A DNA stretch of 64,000 nucleotides from Clostridia bacterium (GCA_022801925.1 JAAWTG010000011.1:1-64000), one strand, 5' to 3'; counted from the first letter of the stretch, positions 20,563 to 30,447 are shown. Notes: generated by a model from the letters alone, not told the origin. A program made the numbers and translations.

Positions 20563-20863
20563 TATTGCGGTGCTGGGAGACAGGGACAGCGTTTTGGGAT
20601 TTGCCGCGCTGGGACTGGATATTTTTCCGGTGCAGGACGCGGCACAGGCACAGCAGCAATTCCGGCGGCTTGCCGGCGGCAGCTATGCAGTGATTTATGT
20701 GACGGAAGCGGCGGCAGAGTGGCTGCAGGAGGAGATTGACAAGGTGCGTGTGCAATTGACACCGGCGGTCATTTTAATTCCTGGTACGCAGGGAAACACT
20801 GGTGAAGGAATGCGGAGCGTACACCGCTCTGTGGAGCAGGCAGTCGGATCTGATATTCTATAA
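20555..20863 (+). CDS. ntpG: V-type ATP synthase subunit F (NtpG)
   Basis: The 102-residue central-shaft subunit starts MYNIAVLGDRDSVLGFAALG, the Rossmann-like N-terminus typical of the family, and has the ILIPGTQGNTG segment near the C-terminus. I chose the ATG at 20555, which overlaps the end of ntpC, instead of an upstream in-frame start. The stop codon lies inside a TATAAT sequence at the left edge of the structured repeat that separates it from ntpA. Confidence 0.92.
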   Translation: MYNIAVLGDRDSVLGFAALGLDIFPVQDAAQAQQQFRRLAGGSYAVIYVTEAAAEWLQEEIDKVRVQLTPAVILIPGTQGNTGEGMRSVHRSVEQAVGSDIL

Positions 20864-21197
20864 TAGAGTTTTCTCGAAAGGGGGACTTCTTCCGGCTCGT
20901 TTTACTCGCCGTCATGCCGTCCCCCTTGTCGGAATCCCCTTAAGCAGCGTTCTTCGCTCGCGCATCGTGCCGCATAGCGCGGCACTCCGAACGCTGCAGG
21001 GTATCAAATCTTCGGCGCCTGTCCGAAGATTTGATGATTAAAAAGTTTAGAATTTTCTGCTTTTCGGTACTTTTTTCTTCCGCTTCACTGTGCATAAAAA
21101 CGCGCGGCAGTCGGCGGAGATGCACGAAATAATACCAATTTGCTTCGTAGATTGGTATAATAGAAACGGAGTTTTCTCGAAAGAGGGACTTCTTCCG
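20859..21197 (+). repeat. Dispersed structured element, copy 2 (long form), inside the ntp operon
   Basis: This gene-free stretch of about 340 bases carries four hairpins. H1 is GGGGGAC (20880-20886)/GTCCCCC (20919-20925). H2 is GCAGCGTTC (20944-20952)/GAACGCTGC (20989-20997), with GTGCCGC/GCGGCAC inside. H3 is ATCAAATCTTCGG (21003-21015)/CCGAAGATTTGAT (21023-21035). The core hairpin is CTGTGC/GCGCGG (21088-21093/21102-21107) with loop ATAAAAAC, then GCACGAAAT (21122-21130). A 29-bp direct repeat with one mismatch flanks it (20866-20894 and 21169-21197, period 303), each copy preceded by TATAATAG (20859, 21156). Copy 3 shares the same order of hairpins. Confidence 0.75.
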
Positions 21198-21230
21198 AAA
21201 CGCCGGGAATTTGGTAAAAATGAGGATGTG

Positions 21231-23012
21231 ATGAGGAAAATGATAAGCAAAGGAACGATTCAAAAAGTAGCCGGGCCGCTGGTTATTGCAGAAGGTATGC
21301 GCGATGCCAACATGTTTGATGTGGTGCGTGTCAGCGAACAGCGGTTGATTGGTGAAGTGATTGAAATACATGGCGACCGCGCCTCCATTCAGGTCTATGA
21401 GGAAACCTCCGGACTGGGACCGGGCGCGCCGGTGGAATCCACGGGAGAACCGCTCAGCGTGGAACTGGGACCGGGGCTGATTGGCAGCATTTTTGATGGT
21501 ATCCAGCGTCCGTTGGACGACATCATGAAGGTGGCGGGCAATAATCTGAAACGCGGCGTAGAAGTGGCGGCGCTGAAACGGGACAAAAAATGGGAATTCA
21601 AACCGCTGAAACAAGCGGGCGAAACGGTTTCCGGCGGAGATGTGCTGGGCACGGTACAGGAGACGGAAGTCGTGGTGCAGAAAATTATGGTGCCGCCCAA
21701 AATGAGCGGAACATTAAAAGACATCCAAGCGGGTAGTTTCACTGTGGAGGATGTAGTGGCGGAGATTGAAACGCCACAGGGCGTGCAGGAAATCCGGCTC
21801 ATGCAAAAATGGCCGGTGCGCGTGGCGCGTCCCTATGCACAGAAACTGTCGCCCGACATGCCGCTGATTACAGGACAACGCGTGATTGACACCATGTTTC
21901 CGATTGCCAAAGGCGGCGTGGCGGCAGTACCAGGGCCGTTTGGCAGCGGCAAAACCGTTGTACAGCACCAACTGGCAAAATGGGCAGAAGCGGATATCGT
22001 GGTCTATATCGGCTGCGGCGAGCGCGGCAACGAAATGACGGACGTGCTGAACGAATTTCCGGAGTTGATTGACCCGCAGACAGGGAAATCCCTGATGGAA
22101 CGAACCGTGTTGATTGCCAACACGTCGGATATGCCGGTGGCGGCGCGGGAAGCGTCTATCTATACCGGTATCACCATTGCGGAATATTTCCGCGACATGG
22201 GTTATTCCGTGGCGCTCATGGCGGATTCCACGTCCCGCTGGGCGGAAGCGCTGCGTGAGATGTCGGGACGACTGGAGGAAATGCCCGGTGAGGAAGGCTA
22301 TCCGGCGTATCTCGGCAGCCGCTTGGCGCAGTTCTATGAACGCGCCGGACGTGTGATTGCGGCGGGCAGTGAAGGTCGGGAAGGCGCGCTGTCTGTTATC
22401 GGCGCAGTATCGCCGCCGGGCGGCGACATTTCCGAGCCGGTGTCGCAGGCAACGCTGCGCATTGTGAAAGTGTTCTGGGGACTGGACGCATCGCTGGCAT
22501 ATAAACGTCATTTTCCGGCGATTAACTGGTTGACGAGTTATTCGCTGTATGTGGACAGCATGGCGAGCTGGTTTACGGAGCATGTGCATGAGGACTGGAC
22601 ACGGCTGCGTGCGGAAATTATGCTGCTGCTGCACGAGGAATCGGAACTGGAGGAAATCGTGAAACTGGTCGGTATGGACGCGCTTTCGCCGGGCGACAGG
22701 CTAAAACTGGAAGCGGCGCGTTCCATTCGTGAAGATTTCCTGCATCAAAATGCATTCCATGAGGTGGATACCTACACACCGCTGGAAAAGCAATATTTGA
22801 TGATGAAACTGGTGTTGGAATATTATGAAGCCTGTATGGCGGCACTGGATAAAGGAACGGATGTGGAAGCGTTGGTGCGGCTGGAAGTGCGTGAACGTAT
22901 CGGGCGTTTCAAATATGTTGCGGCGGAACACATGCAGGAGGAATATGAAGCGATAACGCGGGAGTTGAACAATGAAATCAGCGGCAAAGTGCCGAAGGAG
23001 GGGGATTATTGA
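21231..23012 (+). CDS. ntpA: V-type ATP synthase catalytic subunit A
   Basis: The 593-residue catalytic subunit hydrolyses or makes ATP. It has an N-terminal beta barrel ([11 protein letters not shown]), the non-homologous bulge region near residues 120-190, Walker A GPFGSGKT near 240, the catalytic-Glu segment [10 protein letters not shown] and the [16 protein letters not shown] segment. The ATG at 21231 follows GAGG by 5 bases; an ATG at 21240 (MISKGT) is an alternative. About 370 bases containing a repeat separate it from ntpG, and a TATAAT at 21156-21161 might give an internal promoter, though no matching -35 is seen. The stop overlaps the ntpB start (TGATG). Confidence 0.96.
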   Translation: MRKMISKGTIQKVAGPLVIAEGMRDANMFDVVRVSEQRLIGEVIEIHGDRASIQVYEETSGLGPGAPVESTGEPLSVELGPGLIGSIFDGIQRPLDDIMKVAGNNLKRGVEVAALKRDKKWEFKPLKQAGETVSGGDVLGTVQETEVVVQKIMVPPKMSGTLKDIQAGSFTVEDVVAEIETPQGVQEIRLMQKWPVRVARPYAQKLSPDMPLITGQRVIDTMFPIAKGGVAAVPGPFGSGKTVVQHQLAKWAEADIVVYIGCGERGNEMTDVLNEFPELIDPQTGKSLMERTVLIANTSDMPVAAREASIYTGITIAEYFRDMGYSVALMADSTSRWAEALREMSGRLEEMPGEEGYPAYLGSRLAQFYERAGRVIAAGSEGREGALSVIGAVSPPGGDISEPVSQATLRIVKVFWGLDASLAYKRHFPAINWLTSYSLYVDSMASWFTEHVHEDWTRLRAEIMLLLHEESELEEIVKLVGMDALSPGDRLKLEAARSIREDFLHQNAFHEVDTYTPLEKQYLMMKLVLEYYEACMAALDKGTDVEALVRLEVRERIGRFKYVAAEHMQEEYEAITRELNNEISGKVPKEGDY

Positions 23013-24385
23013 TGCCAAAAGAATATCGGACAATTGAAGAAGTGGCGGGCCCTCTGATGATGGTGCGCGGCGTGGAGGACGTAGACTATAACGACCTTGG
23101 CGAAATTGAACTGGCGGACGGGGAAACGCGTCGCTGTAAAGTGCTGGAAATTGACGGCGGTAACGCTTTGGTGCAGCTGTTTGAAAGCGCAACGGGAATC
23201 AATCTGGCAAGCAGCAAGGTACGTTTTTTGGGACGCAGCATGGAACTGGGCGTGTCGGAGGATATGCTCAGCCGCGTGTTCGACGGACTGGGACGTCCTA
23301 TTGATGGTGGTCCTGCTATCTTGCCGGAAAAACGACTGGATATCAACGGTCTGCCCATGAATCCGGCGGCGCGTAACTACCCGCAGGAGTTTATTCAAAC
23401 GGGTGTGTCCGCCATTGACGGACTAAACACATTGGTGCGCGGACAGAAACTACCCATTTTCTCCGCAAGCGGACTGCCGCATGCACAGCTTGCGGCACAG
23501 ATTGCGCGGCAGGCAAAAGTGCGCGGGACGGACGAACCGTTCGCGGTTGTCTTTGCCGCAATGGGTATCACGTTTGAAGAATCCAACTATTTTATAGAAA
23601 GTTTTAAGGAAACGGGTGCCATTGACCGTACGGTCATGTTTGTGAATCTGGCGAACGACCCGGCGGTGGAACGAATTGCCACGCCGCGTATGGCGTTGAC
23701 TGCCGCAGAATATCTGGCATTTGACAAGGGAATGCATGTGCTGGTTATTTTAACAGATATCACTAACTATGCCGACGCGCTGCGTGAGGTGTCCGCTGCG
23801 CGGAAAGAAGTGCCGGGACGGCGTGGATATCCTGGCTATATGTATACCGACCTTGCAACGCTCTATGAACGCGCGGGACGGCAAAAGGGCAAAGCGGGTA
23901 GTATTACGATGATTCCGATTTTGACGATGCCAGAAGATGACAAAACCCATCCGATTCCGGACTTGACAGGATATATCACAGAGGGGCAGATTATTTTAAG
24001 TCGTGAACTCTACCGCAAGAATGTTGCACCACCCATTGACGTACTGCCCTCCTTGTCGCGATTGAAGGATAAAGGAATTGGAGAAGGTAAAACGCGCGCT
24101 GACCATGCGGATACCATGAACCAGCTTTTTGCGGCATATGCACGCGGAAAAGATGCAAAAGAACTCATGGTAATTTTGGGAGAAGCAGCGTTGACGGATA
24201 TTGACAAACTATATGCGAAATTTGCCGACGCGTTTGAAAAGGAATATGTTTCGCAGGGCTATGAGACGAATCGGGACATTGAAGAGACGCTGGCGCTTGG
24301 CTGGAAGCTGTTGTCTATCCTGCCGAGAAGCGAACTGAAACGAATCAAGGACGCCTATTTAGACGAATATTATGTGGAGAAATAA
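23012..24385 (+). CDS. ntpB: V-type ATP synthase subunit B
   Basis: This 457-residue protein is the non-catalytic partner of subunit A in the hexameric head. It lacks a canonical Walker A and has the B-subunit segments [41 protein letters not shown] and [20 protein letters not shown]. The ATG at 23012 overlaps the ntpA stop by one base and follows GAAGGAGGGGG, supporting coupled translation at near-equal amounts. Confidence 0.96.
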   Translation: MPKEYRTIEEVAGPLMMVRGVEDVDYNDLGEIELADGETRRCKVLEIDGGNALVQLFESATGINLASSKVRFLGRSMELGVSEDMLSRVFDGLGRPIDGGPAILPEKRLDINGLPMNPAARNYPQEFIQTGVSAIDGLNTLVRGQKLPIFSASGLPHAQLAAQIARQAKVRGTDEPFAVVFAAMGITFEESNYFIESFKETGAIDRTVMFVNLANDPAVERIATPRMALTAAEYLAFDKGMHVLVILTDITNYADALREVSAARKEVPGRRGYPGYMYTDLATLYERAGRQKGKAGSITMIPILTMPEDDKTHPIPDLTGYITEGQIILSRELYRKNVAPPIDVLPSLSRLKDKGIGEGKTRADHADTMNQLFAAYARGKDAKELMVILGEAALTDIDKLYAKFADAFEKEYVSQGYETNRDIEETLALGWKLLSILPRSELKRIKDAYLDEYYVEK

Positions 24386-24403
24386 ACGGAAGGAGGCGGA
24401 AGC

Positions 24404-25075
24404 ATGGCAACGGTGCAGGTGAACCCGACACGCATGGAACTCACGCGGTTGAAAAAGAAGCTGGTGACAGCGCGCCGCGGGCATAAACTCCTGAAAGATA
24501 AACGCGATGAACTCATGCGTCAGTTTTTGGAATTGGTGCGGGAAAACAGGACGCTGCGCGAAAAGGTGGAACGCGGTATTCGGAAGGCAAACCAAAATTT
24601 TGTGTTGGCAAGCGCTGTCATGGACGATGCTTCGCTGAAAACGGCATTGCTTGCACCCGGACAGTCTGTGTCGCTGGAGATGGAGACGCGAAATGTCATG
24701 AGCGTGGATATCCCTGTTTTTCAGTATAAAACCAGAACGCCGGACGAAAACGATATCTATTCCTATGGGTTTGCGTTCACCTCCGGCGATTTGGACGACG
24801 CAGTGAAATCGCTTTCCGAGGTGCTTCCGGATATGCTGCGGCTGGCGGAGGTGGAAAAAGCCTGCCAGCTGATGGCGGCGGAAATTGAAAAAACGCGCCG
24901 CCGCGTGAATGCGCTGGAACACGTGATGATACCGGATTATTTGGACAAAATTAAATATATCACCATGAAATTGGACGAAAACGAGCGCAGTACGCAAATC
25001 CGTTTGATGAAAGTCAAGGACATGATGCTGAAACAGCAGTATGAAATGAAACATCAAGATGCAGCGGCAGATTAG
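24404..25075 (+). CDS. ntpD: V-type ATP synthase subunit D
   Basis: The 223-residue subunit D is the long coiled coil of the central rotor shaft. The N-terminal VNPTRMELTRLKKKLVTARR segment and the C-terminal RVNALEHVMIPDYLDKIKYI segment are the two family signatures that form antiparallel helices. GGAAGGAGG precedes the ATG. It is the last gene of the operon and is followed by a strong terminator. The H and J genes of the E. hirae operon are absent here. Confidence 0.95.
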   Translation: MATVQVNPTRMELTRLKKKLVTARRGHKLLKDKRDELMRQFLELVRENRTLREKVERGIRKANQNFVLASAVMDDASLKTALLAPGQSVSLEMETRNVMSVDIPVFQYKTRTPDENDIYSYGFAFTSGDLDDAVKSLSEVLPDMLRLAEVEKACQLMAAEIEKTRRRVNALEHVMIPDYLDKIKYITMKLDENERSTQIRLMKVKDMMLKQQYEMKHQDAAAD

Positions 25076-25102
25076 TGTGAATTTACTAGATAATATTTTA
25101 GG

Positions 25103-25133
25103 AAAGAACCGACATTTTTGTCGGTTCTTTTTT
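25103..25133 (+). terminator. Terminator of the ntp operon
   Basis: AAAGAACCGACA (25103-25114) pairs perfectly with TGTCGGTTCTTT (25119-25130) around a TTTT loop, followed by more T. Confidence 0.93.
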
Positions 25134-25287
25134 GTGCGAAAATATTATTTCGTACAGATTTTGTGCCCAATATGGCAAACCATGAAAAATTAAGGAAAAT
25201 TTAATAAAATATTGGCGAAATATTAATGGGAATCAGGTATACTGAAAAACAAAGGACAAGCCAAACGGTTGGCGGGAGGTGTGTGTA

Positions 25288-26019
25288 TTGGAAATGACCT
25301 TAAAGGCGAGAGAAAAAATGAAATTAGATGAAAAACAATACCGGCGGCGGCGAAAAATCATCAGCGGTATTTCTTTTACGCTTCTGTGCGTGCTGTTCGG
25401 CGTGGTATGTTTTTATGCGAAACCGCTAATGGAATTGGTGGCGGAGCCAGAACGGTTTCGTGCATGGATAGAGGGGCAGGGGCTGCTGGGATATGTGACC
25501 TTTGTCGCTATCATGTGTCTGCAAGTCGTGATTGCTGTCATACCGGGCGAGGTGGTGGAAATCGGTGCGGGATATGCCTTTGGAGCGATTTTAGGTATGC
25601 TGCTGTGTTTGGTTGGTGTGGCGATAGGTTCCGCCATTATCTACGGATTCACAAAATTGTTTGGCTATAAAATGGTGGAAGCTTTCATTTCGCGTGAAAA
25701 AATCCAGTCATTAAAATTTATTCAAAGCAGCAAGCGGCTGAACTTGCTGGTGTTTTTGCTGTTTTTGATTCCCGGAACGCCCAAAGACATCATCACCTAT
25801 TTTATCGGACTTACGCCAATGAAACTCCGAACATTTTTGCTGATTTTGGGCGTTGCAAGAATTCCTTCCGTCATTTCCTCTACCATGGGCGGACATGCTT
25901 TGGGACTGCAAAATTATATGGTTGCTGTCATTGTGTTTACCATCACTGCCGCCATGAGCCTTATCGGCATTTTGATTTACCGGCGGATATGCCGCAAAGA
26001 GAATCAAGCCGAAAACTGA
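25288..26019 (+). CDS. VTT/TVP38-TMEM64-family membrane protein
   Basis: This protein of about 243 residues has a short basic N-terminus, a first helix near 20-40 and the VTT core, with the signature segment FLIPGTPKDIITYFIGLTPM and a later arginine motif (GVARIPSVISS). Relatives are DedA-like inner-membrane proteins, some of which move phospholipids; the substrate here is unknown. The start is uncertain: TTG at 25288 is eight bases after GGAGG, while the ATG at 25294 and GTG at 25279 are less well spaced. A terminator follows at 26047. Confidence 0.88.
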   Translation: MEMTLKAREKMKLDEKQYRRRRKIISGISFTLLCVLFGVVCFYAKPLMELVAEPERFRAWIEGQGLLGYVTFVAIMCLQVVIAVIPGEVVEIGAGYAFGAILGMLLCLVGVAIGSAIIYGFTKLFGYKMVEAFISREKIQSLKFIQSSKRLNLLVFLLFLIPGTPKDIITYFIGLTPMKLRTFLLILGVARIPSVISSTMGGHALGLQNYMVAVIVFTITAAMSLIGILIYRRICRKENQAEN

Positions 26020-26046
26020 TGTTTGATAGGTTGCCATATGACACGA

Positions 26047-26076
26047 ACGCGCCTGTATATTATACAGACGCGTTTT
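26047..26076. terminator. Terminator between convergent VTT and MerR genes
   Basis: ACGCGCCTGTAT (26047-26058) pairs with ATACAGACGCGT (26062-26073, one wobble) and is followed by TTTT on the + strand. It lies between the convergent genes ending at 26019 and 26133. Confidence 0.75.
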
Positions 26077-26132
26077 GTACTATAGAATTTTTTATTTTCC
26101 GAAAAGGAACACACACGCAAAGCGGAGATGTT

Positions 26133-26504
26133 TTAGCGTATAGATTTTGCGGCAAGCGCCGTATGGAACCATGTAATTTGTTCATCTACTTGCTGTAAAT
26201 GCTGTTGTAACACCTGTAATTCATTCAAAATCTTTGCGCGGTGTTGTAAAAACAGTTCCAGTTGGTCGGATAACGATTCCTCACCAAGAGAACAGAGGTC
26301 AAAAAAATGCTGGATTTCCCGAATGGTCATACCAGTGTTTTTTAGACAGCGCACCGTTTCAATCCGTGATAGGTCTGCATCCGTGAAATATCGGATTCCC
26401 TTTTCTGTGCGCCCGGGAGAGAGCAGCCCCTCCTTGTCATAATAGCGAAGAGTGAACGCGGTTAAATTGGTTTTTTTTGCGGCTTCAGAAATGGAATAAT
26501 ACAT
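26133..26504 (-). CDS. MerR-family transcriptional regulator, divergent from the MATE gene
   Basis: This 123-residue protein has the MerR winged helix at its N-terminus (YYSISEAAKKTNLTAFTLRYYDKEGLL), a second DNA-binding segment (RYFTDADLSRIETVRCLKNTGM) and a C-terminal dimer helix (about 75-115). It has no metal-binding cysteine cluster, so it probably senses organic compounds. It is divergent from the MATE efflux gene at 26718, whose promoter has a 19-bp spacer carrying a dyad, the hallmark of MerR control. The inferred role is activation of that pump. Confidence 0.9.
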   Translation of the reverse strand: MYYSISEAAKKTNLTAFTLRYYDKEGLLSPGRTEKGIRYFTDADLSRIETVRCLKNTGMTIREIQHFFDLCSLGEESLSDQLELFLQHRAKILNELQVLQQHLQQVDEQITWFHTALAAKSIR

Positions 26505-26642
26505 GGTAGTTCACCCACTTTGCGTTTTTTCTCAGAGTACCACGAAACCACTGTATTGTCAATCAGAAACCGGAAAAAATAATTCACAAATTTTAAGTGA
26601 AATTACTGGTAATTCTGATTGAAATTTTTTTCAGAAACCCCC

Positions 26643-26673
26643 TTGACTTAGAGTGTACTGTAAGGTTTACAAT
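26643..26673 (+). promoter_or_regulatory. MerR-type promoter of the MATE gene
   Basis: TTGACT (26643-26648) and TACAAT (26668-26673) are 19 bp apart, longer than normal. The spacer holds the imperfect dyad CTTAGAGTGTACTGTAAG. Overlong spacers with such dyads are characteristic of promoters that MerR proteins activate by untwisting DNA. Confidence 0.8.
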
Positions 26674-26717
26674 AGGGAAACATCCTAAAAATCAGGGAGA
26701 AAAAGGGGGCGGTTTGA

Positions 26718-28184
26718 ATGGTAAAAGATTTGACAACGGGCAGTCCGGCGAGACGGATTGTACTTTTTACCATTCCGATGATGTTGGGAAATTTGTTTCA
26801 ACAATTATATAACATGGCAGACACATTAATTGTTGGGAGAACCATTGGGGTGCAGGCGCTCGCGGCGGTGGGCTGCACAGGCAGCATTATTTGGCTGATT
26901 ATTGGGTTGGCGCAGACCATTACCTATGGATTTTCCCTTGTCACAGCGCAGCATTTCGGCGCGCATGACGCAGCGCGTGTGCGCAGAAGTTTTGCAACCA
27001 GTCTGGTAATCAGTATGACGCTTGCGATTTTGCTCACGCTTGTCAGCGTACCTATGACAACGACGATTTTAAAGTGGATGCATGTGCCGCCGGAAATTTT
27101 ACAGCAGGCGCATCACTATCTGATCGTGATATTCAGCGGGATTGCCGCGTCAGTGTTGTTCAACCTGTTTTTTAACATGATACGGGCGTTGGGCGACGGC
27201 AAGACCCCGCTGTTATTTTTGGGTATCACTTGTTTGCTGAACATTGCGCTGGATTTTTTATTCATTTTGCGGTTCAACATGGGCGTGGTGGGCGCGGGTC
27301 TGGCAACAGTGGTATCCCAAGCGATTTCCGGCATTTTATGTATTTTTTATATCAGGAAAAAGCTGCCAGGATTGCAGCTGCAAAAGGAAGATTGGAGAAT
27401 CACGCCGCGGGATGTGAAGGTGCACCTAAAAGTAGGACTGCCGGTAGGATTCCAAAATTCCATTATTGCGATAGGTGCTTTGGCACTGCAAATTGCGTTT
27501 AATCAGTTGGGCGCGGGGGCGGTCACAGCGTATACGGTACAAGCAAAAATCGGGAGTTTCGCTACGTTGCCGCTGAATGCATTTGGTACGTCTATGGCGA
27601 CCTACGCGGCGCAAAACTACGGCGCGTGCAATCTGGAGCGAATTCGCCGTGGGGTGCGTCAATGCATGGCAATGACAATTCCGATGGCTGTGTTGCTCAG
27701 TATTACAATTATTTTGGCAGGACGACCGCTCGCATGGATATTTTTAGGCAGCGGTGAGGAAGCAGTTTTTGCGCTGGTGCAAAAATATTTGCGAATGGTC
27801 TGCCCGTTTTATCTTGGTCTGCAGGCATTGTTGGTCTATCGCGGCGTATTGCAGGGACTCGGAAAAGGGTTGGTACCAACCATTGCAGGAGTCATGGAGT
27901 TGGTCGGACGCTTTGTCGGCGCGTTGGTTTTGGTGCGGATATATGGGTTTGCCGGTGCATGTATTGCAGAACCGGCAGCATGGCTTGGCGCCGCGGTTCC
28001 GGTTGTCATTTCCTATTACTATACCATGCGGGAACTGCGTTGGCGTATGCAAGTTGGAAAAAATGCTGTCCTGTTGCTGCCCGGAAATATTGCTGAATGT
28101 GCAGAGGGAACAGTAGCGGCGGGGGGACAGAACAGCGGGGAAAAGGCGATGGATAATGAAGTAATAGAAGATAACGGAATATAG
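26718..28184 (+). CDS. MATE-family multidrug efflux transporter
   Basis: The 488-residue protein has about twelve transmembrane helices in two similar halves. It shows MATE signatures such as PMMLGNLFQQLYNMADTLIVG near the N-terminus and AAQNYGACNLERIRRG in the second half. These pumps export cationic drugs using Na+ or H+. A ribosome site AAGGGGG precedes the ATG at 26718. The last 35 residues are a polar tail. The promoter at 26643-26673 implies induction through the divergent MerR gene. The ligand is unknown. Confidence 0.92.
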   Translation: MVKDLTTGSPARRIVLFTIPMMLGNLFQQLYNMADTLIVGRTIGVQALAAVGCTGSIIWLIIGLAQTITYGFSLVTAQHFGAHDAARVRRSFATSLVISMTLAILLTLVSVPMTTTILKWMHVPPEILQQAHHYLIVIFSGIAASVLFNLFFNMIRALGDGKTPLLFLGITCLLNIALDFLFILRFNMGVVGAGLATVVSQAISGILCIFYIRKKLPGLQLQKEDWRITPRDVKVHLKVGLPVGFQNSIIAIGALALQIAFNQLGAGAVTAYTVQAKIGSFATLPLNAFGTSMATYAAQNYGACNLERIRRGVRQCMAMTIPMAVLLSITIILAGRPLAWIFLGSGEEAVFALVQKYLRMVCPFYLGLQALLVYRGVLQGLGKGLVPTIAGVMELVGRFVGALVLVRIYGFAGACIAEPAAWLGAAVPVVISYYYTMRELRWRMQVGKNAVLLLPGNIAECAEGTVAAGGQNSGEKAMDNEVIEDNGI

Positions 28185-28200
28185 ATAGAATAAAAGTAAA

Positions 28201-28234
28201 ACAGCCGAAGCGGGAATATTCCCGCTCCGGCTGT
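28201..28234. terminator. Bidirectional terminator between convergent genes
   Basis: ACAGCCG-A-AGCGGGAA pairs with TTCCCGCT-C-CGGCTGT (28201-28234). The minus side runs into TTTTACTTTT, so it best serves the gene ending at 28259 and also lies 17 bases past the MATE stop. Confidence 0.8.
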
Positions 28235-28258
28235 GTCTGTTCGTCCGAAAAGAGATGT

Positions 28259-29374
28259 TTAAGCCTCCTCCGGTTGAACCGTCTGCGCCCGTTTTTCCAG
28301 TTCCGCAAGTTTATCCTCCAAAAATTTTATACGGATTTTGAGTTTTTCCAGTTCCAAATTTTCAGGAACAGTCGCTTGTTTGCCGGAAAAACGGCAAATT
28401 TCATCGCTCAAATTGACCGTGGCGTTGCTGCTTGCAGCAGGTGCAGCACAAGCGGCGGACGCTGCTGCCTGTTGCGGCGCGGCGGACGGCTGCTCGGTCT
28501 CTTCATATAAAAAGGTCATTTGGCTGCCTGAAACATCCTGCAATGTGGCAGCGGGACTTTTGAGCCATGCAAGCTGTGTTTGCGGCGGCACCTCCTGTTT
28601 TTGAGAGGAGAGGTTTTGCAGCGTGATATGGAAGATGGTGCTGTCCTGTAAAAAAGAAACCTTTAATCCGTTTTCGTCTTTCCAAAGGACGGGACGCGTT
28701 TGGTTTGTGCAATATTGGTAAATGCAAAACGGTTTTCCTTCCGGCGGACAATAGACAAGGGCGTTGCTGTTTTTGTCCTTTGCAAGATAAGAGATGTGCA
28801 GTCCGTCGTCATAGAGACAACTGGGATATTTGGTGCCGATTGATTTTTGATCCAGCGTCACAGTTTCGCTGAGCGATTTGCTGCTCCAAATCAGCCGGCG
28901 CGTTAAAACATTGCCAAACGGAGAGATATATGTAATTAAAATATCTCGGTTGTCAGGGTCGGTGCAAATGGAAAAGGGCGCGTCCAAATTGCTGCACGCG
29001 TCAATGAAAAAAGGTTTGCCGTCACCGGACAAAAACGAAAGATAGAATAGTGTGCGTGCGTTTTGTGTGACGGTGTAAAACAGAACTGGTATATTCCCAT
29101 GCAGCATTAAATGAAAATTGCGCGCGCCGCAAATGGATTGTAGTGGGACAATATCAAAGGCGTTTTGAAAAAAACGTGCAAGATAGGTAGCAGAGGGGTT
29201 ACAATAAACAATATAAACGGTGTCATTTGCGCTAACCGCCGCGTCAAAAAATGGGTAACAGTCGTGACTCAGTTCCTTTTGGAACTGATTGGTTGTCAAG
29301 GTGAGCGTAGAACCGCGCATTTCGAGATGAATATCGCCGTGGCGGGTGGTGTTCAGAATGATTTTTTGACTCAT
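28259..29374 (-). CDS. Unknown protein with propeller-like repeats and C-terminal coiled coil
   Basis: I do not recognise this 371-residue protein. It has no signal peptide. Residues 1-275 contain recurring short beta segments (DTVYIVYCNPSATY, IPVLFYTVTQN, DILITYISPFGN, GLHISYLAKDKN) that look like blades of a beta-propeller. A low-complexity Ala/Pro/Ser linker follows (about 295-315), then a charged coiled coil (ENLELEKLKIRIKFLEDKLAELEKR) at the end. The ATG at 29374 has GGCAGGGA upstream. It is divergent from the Cys-rich protein gene at 29614. Confidence 0.7.
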   Translation of the reverse strand: MSQKIILNTTRHGDIHLEMRGSTLTLTTNQFQKELSHDCYPFFDAAVSANDTVYIVYCNPSATYLARFFQNAFDIVPLQSICGARNFHLMLHGNIPVLFYTVTQNARTLFYLSFLSGDGKPFFIDACSNLDAPFSICTDPDNRDILITYISPFGNVLTRRLIWSSKSLSETVTLDQKSIGTKYPSCLYDDGLHISYLAKDKNSNALVYCPPEGKPFCIYQYCTNQTRPVLWKDENGLKVSFLQDSTIFHITLQNLSSQKQEVPPQTQLAWLKSPAATLQDVSGSQMTFLYEETEQPSAAPQQAAASAACAAPAASSNATVNLSDEICRFSGKQATVPENLELEKLKIRIKFLEDKLAELEKRAQTVQPEEA

Positions 29375-29613
29375 GGAAATCCCTGCCTTTCACTGATTCC
29401 TTCAATAGTTATCTTATGAAGGGAAAAGAGAGGGTATACCGCAGGGAAATGAAAATTATAGGAACATAAAAAGCTGTGTAACATATTATAGTAGTGAAAC
29501 AGCATAAAATTCTATAGATACCGGGCACGGAAGCTCTGAAAACAGAAAACAGTCCATGTTGCTTGCCAAACTGGGAAACGGTAAGGGTTTCATTAAAAAA
29601 AGGAGGTTAAACA

Positions 29614-30447
29614 ATGGCGGAAACAAAAAATTGCAATAATTTGAATGAAGCTGTGTGTATACAAACAGATAAAATTTATGACTCGTGCAGAGAAAAAGAG
29701 TGTCTCGAAAACTTAAGAGTCTATTTTTCGGAAAGTGCACAGAGTGTGATTGACCGCGCAACGTCTGTCCGGTTTAAAAAAGCAGAAATTATTTGCTGTA
29801 GTTCAGACGTAGAAGAGGTTGGATTCAACCGCGGATTCTTCAGCGTGGATATTAAATTCTATTTCAAAATATTCTTAGAAGCCTGCGGCTGCGGCGGACG
29901 TCCGATTGAAATAGAAGGACTTGCTACATATTATAAAAAAGTGATATTGTTTGGCTCAGAAGGAAGCGCGTTTACGTTTACCTCTGACATGGACACGAAT
30001 TTCTGTGATTGTATGCGGCCGGAGAAAAACAATCTGCCCAAAGCGGTGATTGAAACGGTGAATCCTGTTGCCTTGGGCGCAAAAATCGTAGATGTATGCT
30101 GTGACTGTTACTGCGGAGAAGAATCTGTTAGTGTGGCGAGCTGCGGCTGCTGCGATATCAATGATATCCCGGGCTGCATTTGCAACCTGTTTGACGGACC
30201 GGTTGGCAACTATGACTGCAAAAAACGCATTTATGTAACGCTGGGAATTTTCGTGATTGTTCGTCTGCAAAGAAGCGTGCAACTGCTGATTCCTTGCTAT
30301 GACTTCTGCATTCCGGAAAAAGAATGTATTGAACAGCCGGAGGACGATCCGTGCAAACTGTTTGAAAAAATTAAATTCCCTGTGGACGAATTTTTCCCAC
30401 CCAGCAGCTATATGGCGCAAAACGATTGTGACTGCGGCTGCAAATAA
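29614..30447 (+). CDS. Cysteine-rich protein of unknown function (possible spore-coat-type)
   Basis: This 277-residue protein has about 30 cysteines, many in CxC, CC and CGC arrangements (ACGCGG, VCCDCYCGEE, SCGCCDIND, and a C-terminal DCDCGCK). The N-terminal segment CIQTDKIYDSCREKECLENLRVYF resembles a type of clostridial protein of unknown role that I recall near spore-coat genes; that link is tentative. There is no signal peptide or helix. The AAAGGAGG ribosome site and a perfect terminator at 30460 show it is a real single-gene unit. Confidence 0.75.
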   Translation: MAETKNCNNLNEAVCIQTDKIYDSCREKECLENLRVYFSESAQSVIDRATSVRFKKAEIICCSSDVEEVGFNRGFFSVDIKFYFKIFLEACGCGGRPIEIEGLATYYKKVILFGSEGSAFTFTSDMDTNFCDCMRPEKNNLPKAVIETVNPVALGAKIVDVCCDCYCGEESVSVASCGCCDINDIPGCICNLFDGPVGNYDCKKRIYVTLGIFVIVRLQRSVQLLIPCYDFCIPEKECIEQPEDDPCKLFEKIKFPVDEFFPPSSYMAQNDCDCGCK

